From Fidelibacterota bacterium REDSEA-S14_B6 (lineage in GTDB: Bacteria > Fidelibacterota > Marinisomatia > Marinisomatales > S15-B10), in NCBI GenBank assembly GCA_001626655.1, contig LUOC01000091.1, positions 1 through 10,198 of the forward strand: DNA of 10,198 bases. The letters are read 5' to 3'. How positions within the stretch are numbered: position 1 is the first letter of the stretch; each line of letters opens with the position of its first letter. Made by a program: the position numbers and the translations under genes. Under the pieces are notes generated by a model. That model was not told where the DNA came from, made no database searches, and saw nothing but the letters and a program-made list of their open reading frames with translations. Below, in pieces: positions 1-6,496 of the stretch.

Positions 1-662
1 ATATCGGAATCTCCCGCCGCCACGTTCCAGAAAATTCGGTGGTTGCCGAGCTGGCCGCCGTCATCGGCTCGGTCCACTGAGGGAATATCTACTAACAGGT
101 GCCGGACGCCCCACTCCCGGATATGCCGCATCGCTTCATTGCTGAAGAACGGAAAACTCTCTCTGTCATAATCCCGCGTCAGTTTGGATTCGTCGTTCGG
201 AAGTGTCCTCACCACAAGTCCTTTAATGAGATTTCCATCTGATTCAGCAAGTGCTTCTTCCAGACTAGAGCGCGTGATGAACAGTTCACCTTTTTCGATG
301 GGTACATGGTAGGAATCGCTCCCAATAGCTTCCGGCGTGACGGTGATGAGCGTGGCGGGGATGAGGCTCTTTTCAACGACATCGGTGATGGAGATTCGAC
401 TGCGGGAGATGTGGCCCACACACTCCGTGTGCGTGCCTGATGTGTGGAACGAGACGGTGATTTGCTCCACGTTGCACGGCCCGCCTTCACGCACCGAGCC
501 GACGTAGTCACCGGCTACGACCGGCGCCGCTTTGGCAGGCGGAGAGCCGAAGACACGGGGCTGATCACCATCGAAATCGAGATTGATGGCGAGTGAGACG
601 CCGGAGTCGAGATCGGCACGGAACTTCCGTTCGCCGATGGAAAAATCTGCTGAATCGATCAC
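1..662 (-). CDS. Cyclase-family / kynurenine-formamidase-like hydrolase (3' end outside window)
   Basis: Reading the minus strand from a GTG at 662-660 gives 220 open codons that continue past base 1. An in-frame TAA lies upstream and there is no in-frame ATG between, so GTG is the best start, although no clear ribosome binding site precedes it. Residues 73-84 read HTSGTHTECVGH, the metal-site signature of the cyclase family (bacterial kynurenine formamidases use HxGTHxDxPxH). Here the usual Asp is Glu80 and the Pro is Val82; I recall this THTECVGH variant from Bacteroidetes-type cyclase proteins. Further on, LLVDIPSVDRADDGGQL matches the conserved second half of that subfamily. Members are cytosolic metal-dependent amide or ester hydrolases, but the substrate of this subfamily is not known to me and tryptophan catabolism should not be assumed. 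The gene is divergent from the peroxidase gene. Family assignment is good; exact start and substrate are uncertain. Confidence 0.85.
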   Translation of the reverse strand, partial: MIDSADFSIGERKFRADLDSGVSLAINLDFDGDQPRVFGSPPAKAAPVVAGDYVGSVREGGPCNVEQITVSFHTSGTHTECVGHISRSRISITDVVEKSLIPATLITVTPEAIGSDSYHVPIEKGELFITRSSLEEALAESDGNLIKGLVVRTLPNDESKLTRDYDRESFPFFSNEAMRHIREWGVRHLLVDIPSVDRADDGGQLGNHRIFWNVAAGDSD

Positions 663-738
663 GGTTCGATATGTGAGTGAGTGGAGGCCAAAAACAGCTT
701 CACCTTCTGAAAGTTAACCATTAAACTGCGTCGTCTTT

Positions 739-753
739 AAGGAAATTATCCTT
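739..753. repeat. Short inverted repeat in the divergent promoter region
   Basis: AAGGA (739-743) and TCCTT (749-753) form a perfect 5-bp inverted repeat around a 5-base AATTA spacer, 10 bases before the peroxidase ATG. It lies in the roughly 100-bp gap (663-763) between the divergent cyclase and peroxidase genes, which must hold both promoters. I see no convincing -35/-10 pair there. The repeat could be a small operator half-site pair or chance; the AAGGA itself is too far (about 20 bases) from the ATG to serve as a normal ribosome binding site. Confidence 0.25.
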
Positions 754-763
754 CCGCGTAACG

Positions 764-3055
764 ATGAAGAATAACTTCGGTACTGTCGTCTCACTGATCA
801 TCCTCTTCTTTCTTTCGCTGATCTATCTTCCCCTGCCGGGACTGGAAAAGCCGTCTGACTCCAGTCTCGAATTCTCCATGAATGACGCACCTCAGGATAT
901 AGGTCTCTTTGCCATTGTTCAAGAGAGCCGCAATTTGGACCGCCCTTTTCCAGAGATGGTGATGAGAGAGGACAATCCCCAATCCCGGGCGAAGGTTGAA
1001 CTGGGACGGCTCCTCTATTTCGATCCCATCCTTTCTGGCGCTAATGACATTTCCTGTGCTCACTGCCACCACCCCGATCTCGGCTTTTCCGACAACAGGG
1101 GGCAGTCCATGGGGAAGGGGGGCGAGGGCGTCGGCCGAGGCCGGACCGGCGGCTCCGTCATCCGGAGAGGTTCGCCCACCATATGGAATGCCGCCTTCAA
1201 TCACCGTCAGTTCTGGGATGGCCGAGCAGTTGACCTTGAAGATCAGGCCGGGAACCCTATTCAGGACAAGTCAGAAATGGCCCAGGACGCCGACGAATTG
1301 GTGAATGAACTGAAGGCAGTCCCCGAATACAGACAGCTTTTCGGAAGGGCGTTCCCGGGCGGTGAGGACGCCGTGACGTTCCAGAATGTCACTTACGCCG
1401 TCGCCGCCTTCGAGCGGACAATTATCTCCAACAACTCCCGCTTTGACCGTTACGCCCGTGGCGACCGGACGGCCCTTTCCGACGCCGAGCGGAGCGGGCT
1501 GAACCTTTTCCGTTCCCTCAAGACGCGCTGCTTTGAGTGCCACAACATCCCGACGTTTGCCAACCCCGATTTCAAGATTATCGGCGTTCCCGGACTGGAA
1601 GGCCAGCCACCGGACCTTGGCCGGGGAGAAGTGGAAGGTGAGAACTACAACCACGCCTTCAAAGTGCCAACACTCAGGAACGTCGCCCTGACAGCGCCAT
1701 ACATGCACAACGGCATTTTCAGTACACTTGAAGAGGTGATCGATTTTTACTCCGGCGGCGGCGGGCCCGGTCAGGGGAACGATGTGCCGAACATGGACGA
1801 CAAGATCAGAAGCTTCACGCTCACGCCGACGGAACGGTCCAATCTTATTGCTTTCCTCCACACGCTTACCGATGAATCGGCGAAGCCTCAGATTCCCGAG
1901 GCGGTTCCTTCAGGCTACGAGGTGGTGAAACCGCTGGAGAACCAGTCGCCTGAACTGGCGGCATTTCTGGATCAGCCAGCGGAGAGACCGAAGACTCATT
2001 TCGAGAAAACGGGCAATGTTATCACTGTGAACGAGGGGCAGTATATCCAGGACGCCATCGACATGGCCGAACCGGGGGACACAGTTCTTGTGATGCCGGG
2101 GACTTACCACGAGACGCTGACTGTGGACATTTCTGGGCTTACCCTTCTTGGCGCCGAAGAGAACGGCCGCCGGCCTGTTCTGGACGGGCAGCACGTCCTG
2201 TCGGACGGGATGGTCGGATCGGGGAGCGATGTGGAAATTCGGAGCTTTGCAGTCCGCAACTACACCGCCAACGGCCTCATGCTGAACGGCGGACGGAATG
2301 TCGTTTTCCGTGATCTCTATCTCTACGACACGGGACTCTACGGTGTCTATCCCATCGAGTGTATCGGCGTAACGGTGGAGCGGTGCGAAGTGACGAAGAT
2401 CAGGGACGCTGGCATCTACGTCGGGCAGTCCCGCGATATTGTTGTCCGCGACAACGTCGCCTACGGGAACGTGGCGGGGATCGAGATCGAGAACAGCGTG
2501 AACGCTTTGGTTGAGAACAATGAGACCTACAACAACACGGCGGGGATTCTTGTCTTTCTTCTCCCCAACAACCCGTCTAAGATTTCTGTCGGATGCCGCG
2601 TGGTGAACAACCGGATCTACGACAACAACCACGAAAACTTTGGCGATGAAGGTGCCATCGTCAGCCTCGTCCCGCCCGGCACCGGTCTGCTGATCATGGC
2701 CGCTGACGAGGTTGAGGTGACAGGTAACGAGATTACCGGAAACCACACCACCGGCATCGGCCTTGTGAGTCTCGATATTGTATTCGGCGCCGACGCCGTA
2801 TACGACGTCGATCCCCTTCCTGACAGGAACTGGATTCACGGAAACGTCATGGAGAACAACGGCTCGAATCCTGACCCGTCAGTGGTTGAGTTGGGGTTGG
2901 ACGGGGTGGACCTGCTGTGGGATCTCTCCGGTTCCGAGAATCGATGGGATCAAGAAGCGGCCTCCAAACTGCCGCCGCTCCTCCCCGCCACCGACTGGCC
3001 CGACATCGCCCGCCGCGCCAACTGGCGGCTGTGGAAGGTGCTCTCCTCCCTCTAA
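764..3055 (+). CDS. Exported di-haem cytochrome c peroxidase (MauG/CCP type) fused to a right-handed beta-helix domain
   Basis: A 763-aa protein starting at ATG 764. Residues about 8-24 are a hydrophobic signal sequence or anchor, so it should act in the periplasm. Residues about 45-370 are a two-domain bacterial cytochrome c peroxidase/MauG unit: haem site one is CAHCH (98-102), haem site two is CFECH (256-260), and PYMHNGIF places a candidate axial Met at 314, as in peroxidases rather than the Tyr of MauG. Such enzymes reduce H2O2 or oxidise a partner using c-type haems. Residues about 420-715 are a parallel beta-helix with Asn-rich rungs (GIYVGQSRDIVVRDN, VAGIEIEN, PPGTGLLIM). From memory this resembles the beta-helix family TIGR03805, whose genes usually pair with a separate cytochrome-like gene; here the haem unit and helix are one chain. 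Family-size peroxidases are about 330-400 aa, so the rest is the added domain. An arginase-family gene follows after 6 nt. The beta-helix ligand is unknown. Confidence 0.92.
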   Translation: MKNNFGTVVSLIILFFLSLIYLPLPGLEKPSDSSLEFSMNDAPQDIGLFAIVQESRNLDRPFPEMVMREDNPQSRAKVELGRLLYFDPILSGANDISCAHCHHPDLGFSDNRGQSMGKGGEGVGRGRTGGSVIRRGSPTIWNAAFNHRQFWDGRAVDLEDQAGNPIQDKSEMAQDADELVNELKAVPEYRQLFGRAFPGGEDAVTFQNVTYAVAAFERTIISNNSRFDRYARGDRTALSDAERSGLNLFRSLKTRCFECHNIPTFANPDFKIIGVPGLEGQPPDLGRGEVEGENYNHAFKVPTLRNVALTAPYMHNGIFSTLEEVIDFYSGGGGPGQGNDVPNMDDKIRSFTLTPTERSNLIAFLHTLTDESAKPQIPEAVPSGYEVVKPLENQSPELAAFLDQPAERPKTHFEKTGNVITVNEGQYIQDAIDMAEPGDTVLVMPGTYHETLTVDISGLTLLGAEENGRRPVLDGQHVLSDGMVGSGSDVEIRSFAVRNYTANGLMLNGGRNVVFRDLYLYDTGLYGVYPIECIGVTVERCEVTKIRDAGIYVGQSRDIVVRDNVAYGNVAGIEIENSVNALVENNETYNNTAGILVFLLPNNPSKISVGCRVVNNRIYDNNHENFGDEGAIVSLVPPGTGLLIMAADEVEVTGNEITGNHTTGIGLVSLDIVFGADAVYDVDPLPDRNWIHGNVMENNGSNPDPSVVELGLDGVDLLWDLSGSENRWDQEAASKLPPLLPATDWPDIARRANWRLWKVLSSL

Positions 3056-3061
3056 GGCAAC

Positions 3062-3865
3062 ATGAGCGCAGGCACGATAAACCTCATCGGCGTCCCTTAT
3101 GACGCCAAGTCGTCGTTCCTGAAGGGTCCCTCGGAAGCGCCCCAAGCCATTCGGGAAGCGCTCTTTTCCGGTGCATCCAATCTGTTCAGTGAAACGGGCG
3201 TCGATCTCGGCGAGGTGGACGGTTTCAGGGAGGCAGCAGATCTGAGAATTGAGAACAGTGACGAAGGATTCGGCACGATTGAGGAAGAAGCTTCAAGGTT
3301 GCTAACGGCTGACTCGCGCCCCATTTTCCTCGGCGGCGACCATTCCATCACGTTCCCGCTGGTCAAAACGCTAGCCCTCACCCATCGCCCATCTACCCTC
3401 ATCCATTTCGATGCTCATCCCGATCTTTACGATCAGTTCGAGGGGGACCGTTTTTCCCACGCCTGCCCCTTTGCCAGAATCATGGAGGAGGGTTCGACAG
3501 ACCGCCTGATCCAGATCGGCATCCGGACCACCAACGATCATCAGCGGGAGCAGGCGGAAAAGTTTGGCGTGGAGATGATTGAACTGCCGAAAGTGCCGTC
3601 CGACCTCGGCCTTTCAGCCGCCGATTCGGTCTATGTCTCTCTCGATGTCGATGTCTTTGATCCTGCCTTTGCTCCGGGCATATCGCACCACGAACCGGGA
3701 GGGATGACCGTTCGCGAAGTGATCGGACTGATTCACAGCATCAACGCCCCCATCGTCGGCGCCGATGTGGTGGAGCTTAACCCTCAGCGGGACGTGAACG
3801 GCGTCACGGCCATGGTGGCGGCGAAAATGGTGAAAGAGATCGCCGGGAAGATGGCGACGGACTAG
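3062..3865 (+). CDS. Arginase/agmatinase-family ureohydrolase
   Basis: A 267-aa cytosolic enzyme with all hallmark metal-binding motifs of the ureohydrolase family: GGDHS (His94), DAHPD (Asp117, His119, Asp121) and SLDVDVFDP (Asp195, Asp197), followed by APGISHHEPGG. These motifs bind two Mn2+ ions that activate water to split a guanidino or related C-N bond (arginine, agmatine, formiminoglutamate or guanidino acids). The motifs do not decide the substrate. The start at ATG 3062 is supported by family-like N-terminal sequence (INLIGVPYDAKSSFLKGP) and by a weak AAGG 3-6 bases upstream. It begins 6 nt after the peroxidase/beta-helix stop, so the two are probably co-transcribed and translationally coupled. 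Its TAG overlaps the stop of the convergent NRAMP-like gene in the shared tetranucleotide CTAG (3862-3865). Family certain; calling it agmatinase specifically would be inference. Confidence 0.92.
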   Translation: MSAGTINLIGVPYDAKSSFLKGPSEAPQAIREALFSGASNLFSETGVDLGEVDGFREAADLRIENSDEGFGTIEEEASRLLTADSRPIFLGGDHSITFPLVKTLALTHRPSTLIHFDAHPDLYDQFEGDRFSHACPFARIMEEGSTDRLIQIGIRTTNDHQREQAEKFGVEMIELPKVPSDLGLSAADSVYVSLDVDVFDPAFAPGISHHEPGGMTVREVIGLIHSINAPIVGADVVELNPQRDVNGVTAMVAAKMVKEIAGKMATD

Positions 3866-5169
3866 AGCCGGCTTGTCACTTCCCAGACGATAGAAGCGAC
3901 AGCGAATCCCACATAGATCAGTGAGGCGACGCCCATGAGGGAGGTGGCGAACAGTTTCGGCCGGATTGGTTTCGGGAGGTAGCGGTGATTCATGTATAGC
4001 GTCAACGGGACGTATACGGCCATGGCGAAGCCGCCCATGTAAGCGGCGTTCAGGAGAAAACCGAGATCGGTGATGCCATACTGTTCCATGACGAAGGTGA
4101 TGACGCACCCCGCCACCATCCACCCTCCGGCGGCCATGAGGTAGAGCCAACTAAGTCCCCTCTTCCGAGTTGACCTGCTGGCGGTATAGACAATGTCGGC
4201 AATCGTTCGGCTGCAGCCATCGACCAAGGCTAGTTGAGTCCCGAACAACGTGGCGAAGCCGACGGCAAGGAAAACTGTTCTGCCCGTCTCCCCCCAGACA
4301 TGGGCAAGGACTTCCGCTTCATCCCAGATGAGCGTTCCGGCGGCGGGGACGATCCCTCGAGGATGGAGCACCGCCAGCGCGCCGAAAACAAAAAGGAGGA
4401 TGGTAAATGTGTTGAGGAACCAGAAGAAGAGCGCCTGATCCACCCTCACGTAGTTCCACCACGACCGGAACCGCTCTAAGTTTTTTGGCGTCTCGTCGAA
4501 CAGAAATCCTGTTGTCGGGACCGCCTCCACCTTCCCACGGAAGGGGCTGTTCATCCTTGGAATCTTCGCCCCCATGCCGATGTTCTTGTCCCTCAGATAG
4601 AAGGAGTAGAAAAGGTTGGCAGTGCCGCCGGCGCCGGCGAAGACGAGGGCGATGAAGAGAGACTTGACGGATACTCCCGGTTCGATGTGCATCAGAATTG
4701 TTTTTTCCATGGATTGATAGACAATCTTCGGCCCGAACAGGATAGCCGCCACGATGAGAAAAGTAATGACGGTCCAGAACGTATCGGAGCCGTAGCCGGC
4801 GGGACCGACCAGCAGCCCTTTCAGCGCCAGCCCGGACGCCCGTGCCCACCCCGGCGCCAGCCATCCAACGAGAGTGAGAAAAATGAAGACAGCTCCGAAC
4901 CCTCTCCAGACTCGGGAGAAGCCGGTGAAGATGGTCTCCCCCGTGGCGACGGTCCATCGCCCGATCTCGAGGTTGACCACAAGCTGGAGCGAAACGCCAA
5001 GAACAGCGGCCCAGATCATGCTTGGCCCGAACTCGGCAACCATCCTCGGCCAGATGACAATTTCGCCGGCGCCGATGGAGAGTCCCACCAGTACAGCGCC
5101 GGGACCGGCAAGTTTCCAGAACGACCTTGTTCGCTCCGGAATATCTGTCTTCTTCAGTTCAGGGATCAC
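3862..5169 (-). CDS. Divergent NRAMP-like divalent metal transporter, probably lacking one helix
   Basis: A 435-aa integral membrane protein. Hydrophobic segments fall near residues 22-40, 48-68, 92-115, 131-150, 171-190, 245-268, 298-318, 341-362, 370-392 and 408-428, about ten helices where NRAMP proteins have eleven or twelve. GPGAVLVGLSIGAGE at the first helix aligns with the canonical GPG...DPGN metal site but reads GAGE. AGAGGTANLFYSFYLRDK at 178-194 takes the place of the MPH-containing sixth helix. This pattern is what I recall of distant NRAMP-related proteins from Bacteroidetes and Planctomycetes, whose ion is not established. Only about 20 residues separate YQSMEK (151-156) from AGAGG, where NRAMP proteins normally fit a whole fifth helix and loop. 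The start is GTG 5169-5167, overlapping the last 11 nt of the lipoprotein gene, so translation is likely coupled. It is the last gene of the minus-strand operon and I see no terminator after it. Confidence 0.82.
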   Translation of the reverse strand: MIPELKKTDIPERTRSFWKLAGPGAVLVGLSIGAGEIVIWPRMVAEFGPSMIWAAVLGVSLQLVVNLEIGRWTVATGETIFTGFSRVWRGFGAVFIFLTLVGWLAPGWARASGLALKGLLVGPAGYGSDTFWTVITFLIVAAILFGPKIVYQSMEKTILMHIEPGVSVKSLFIALVFAGAGGTANLFYSFYLRDKNIGMGAKIPRMNSPFRGKVEAVPTTGFLFDETPKNLERFRSWWNYVRVDQALFFWFLNTFTILLFVFGALAVLHPRGIVPAAGTLIWDEAEVLAHVWGETGRTVFLAVGFATLFGTQLALVDGCSRTIADIVYTASRSTRKRGLSWLYLMAAGGWMVAGCVITFVMEQYGITDLGFLLNAAYMGGFAMAVYVPLTLYMNHRYLPKPIRPKLFATSLMGVASLIYVGFAVASIVWEVTSRL

Positions 5170-6073
5170 TACGGTAAGTCCCGTCCGGCAGGACGGTGGG
5201 GAGGAGGTATTGGGGATCAGTCAGGAGGGCATAGACACCGGGATCGCCGGACGCCACGAGCGCTTTCGTACACAGTTCCCATTCCACCGAAATATCTTCG
5301 CACCGCTCGGGATCGCCCTGCGCGCCGAGGATGGAGGTGAGGGCCCAGTAGATGTATTCCGTCACCATACATTCATATTCGCAGGTGGTATCGTCGTAGT
5401 GGTACCACGACCGCTCGGGGTAGCGGCCGTCTGCCTTCCCGCCGGAAAAGGAACCTCGCCGCGGCACGTTTTCGAAATAGCCTCCCCGGGCGCTGTCCAT
5501 CAAAGTTGCCAGTGTCGATCCCGCCGACTCGCCGAAAACGTCCGGATAGGCCGAAGCATAACCGGCAGAAGTGATGAGATGGAGAGTCTCCTCAAGCGTG
5601 GCGTCGAAGCGGTCCGACGTCCCTGGCGGAATCGTCTCCTCACCGTAAAGATCCTGAACACGGAGCTCGCCCCTGTCCCACATCTGTTCTGCCTTCCGCG
5701 GCGGACCGTCATCGAAGAACTGTTCAGCCTCCCGCTCTGTGGCAAACATTACCATGGAGGCGTTCACCTTGCGGAGTTCATCCACCACAGCGCTGTTGTC
5801 GGCGACGCCGTCCTCGTCATTGTCGATATACTGGGCGAGGATGTTGAGCGCATGGAGAATCTTGCCGTCCGGCGTTGATGCGGTGGCGAAAAGATGGATA
5901 CCGAAGACAACGGCATACTTTTCGAAGGCGCCTTCAAAAAAATCGAGTTCGGAGGGCGGTGATGTGATCTCAAAAGTTTCATTCTCGGAGAGCTTGTCAC
6001 CTTTGTCATCGGGACAGCCGAGAAGACAGAGCGAGAGAAGTAAGAGGAAGCCGCCGCGGAAGGTCGTGCTCAC
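5159..6073 (-). CDS. Lipoprotein of unknown function with an EF-hand-like loop
   Basis: A 304-aa protein with a lipoprotein signal peptide: charged start, hydrophobic residues 8-18 and lipobox LLGC with the lipidated Cys at position 20, so the mature protein is membrane-anchored outside the cytoplasm. I do not recognise a named family. Visible features are an acidic DNDEDGVAD loop (84-92) like a calcium-binding EF-hand loop, a conserved-looking EETLHLITSAGYASAYP block (161-177) whose Glu and His residues could bind metal but do not form HExxH, and CEYECMVTEYIYWALTSILG (231-250) with a Cys pair; further Cys at 258 and 268 might form disulfides. GTG at 6073-6071 is the start; its GTGA overlaps the stop of the upstream MAPEG gene by 4 nt, and the signal peptide begins right there. 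Its 3' end overlaps the NRAMP-like start by 11 nt. A role as an enzyme or ligand-binding partner of the downstream transporter is inference only. Confidence 0.8.
   Translation of the reverse strand: MSTTFRGGFLLLLSLCLLGCPDDKGDKLSENETFEITSPPSELDFFEGAFEKYAVVFGIHLFATASTPDGKILHALNILAQYIDNDEDGVADNSAVVDELRKVNASMVMFATEREAEQFFDDGPPRKAEQMWDRGELRVQDLYGEETIPPGTSDRFDATLEETLHLITSAGYASAYPDVFGESAGSTLATLMDSARGGYFENVPRRGSFSGGKADGRYPERSWYHYDDTTCEYECMVTEYIYWALTSILGAQGDPERCEDISVEWELCTKALVASGDPGVYALLTDPQYLLPTVLPDGTYRSDP
5181..5196. repeat. GC-rich hairpin just ahead of the NRAMP-like start
   Basis: CCGTCC (5181-5186) and GGACGG (5191-5196) form a perfect 6-bp GC-only stem with a 4-base loop. On the transcribed minus strand it sits inside the last codons of the lipoprotein gene, 11 nt before the NRAMP-like GTG, where a ribosome binding site would lie. 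It has no U-run, so it is not a terminator. It may limit initiation unless ribosomes translating the lipoprotein gene open it; chance in GC-rich coding DNA is also possible. Confidence 0.4.
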
Positions 6074-6486
6074 AGAAGATCGAACAGGAACTTACCCCAA
6101 GCGATGACCATCACGAACCACCCCACGGCGAATGCGGGGAATCTGTACAGGAGCTTTGTGTGGTCAACGATACGAATGACGGCGTGGACGATTCTTGAAA
6201 TGACGAAGAGCCATGCGAGCGTGAGGTCGAAGCTGTCCACACTGTCAAGCAAGAAAATGACGATCACCCACACATAGAAAAGGAGGGGGAGTTCGAACAT
6301 GTTCTTGTAATGATCCCGGGCCGCCTGGACGTATTCCGGCCGGTCCCCCTGGTAGGTCTTGAAATAGCCGTACTTTACCTCCCACCCCTTAATGGCTCTC
6401 CGCTGAACGAAGTAGAGCCGCGCGGTGACGAACAGAGTCAGCGCCAGCATGATTACGAGAGGGGTGAAGATCAGAGTGGATTCCAC
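6070..6486 (-). CDS. MAPEG-family-like small membrane protein
   Basis: A 138-aa integral membrane protein with four hydrophobic segments (about residues 5-25, 65-82, 85-105 and 115-137), the size and layout of bacterial MAPEG proteins. The block ARDHYKNMFELPLLFYV (56-72) corresponds to the family's conserved stretch between helices one and two, with the Asn and Glu (N62, E65) typical of MAPEG. Eukaryotic members are glutathione-dependent enzymes of eicosanoid and detoxification metabolism; bacterial members are mostly uncharacterised, so activity is not claimed. The start is GTG 6486-6484, 10 nt after the symporter stop; no ATG or strong Shine-Dalgarno is available. Its TGA overlaps the lipoprotein GTG (GTGA, 6070-6073). 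Alternative: a family-related small membrane protein with lost catalysis. Confidence 0.8.
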   Translation of the reverse strand: MESTLIFTPLVIMLALTLFVTARLYFVQRRAIKGWEVKYGYFKTYQGDRPEYVQAARDHYKNMFELPLLFYVWVIVIFLLDSVDSFDLTLAWLFVISRIVHAVIRIVDHTKLLYRFPAFAVGWFVMVIAWGKFLFDLL

Positions 6487-6496
6487 GGCGAACCGA

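Noticed and set aside
209..511. 100-codon minus-strand frame inside the cyclase gene
   Set aside because: The other minus-strand frame encodes the recognisable cyclase motif; this one is a Ser/Arg-rich shadow.
663..763. Promoter elements for the divergent cyclase and peroxidase genes
   Set aside because: Promoters must be here, but no -35/-10 or Bacteroidetes-type TAnnTTTG box is convincing enough to mark.
1910..2839. 309-codon open frame antisense to the beta-helix domain
   Set aside because: It lies wholly inside the real gene on the other strand, its protein has no recognisable motif, and long antisense frames are common in GC-rich repeats.
5578..5593. Possible zincin HExxH motif in the lipoprotein
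   Set aside because: The residues read EETLH, not HExxH, so no peptidase claim is made.
4874..5878. 334-codon plus-strand open frame across the NRAMP-like and lipoprotein genes
   Set aside because: It spans the junction of two well-supported minus-strand genes and its translation looks random, rich in Pro, Arg and Ser.
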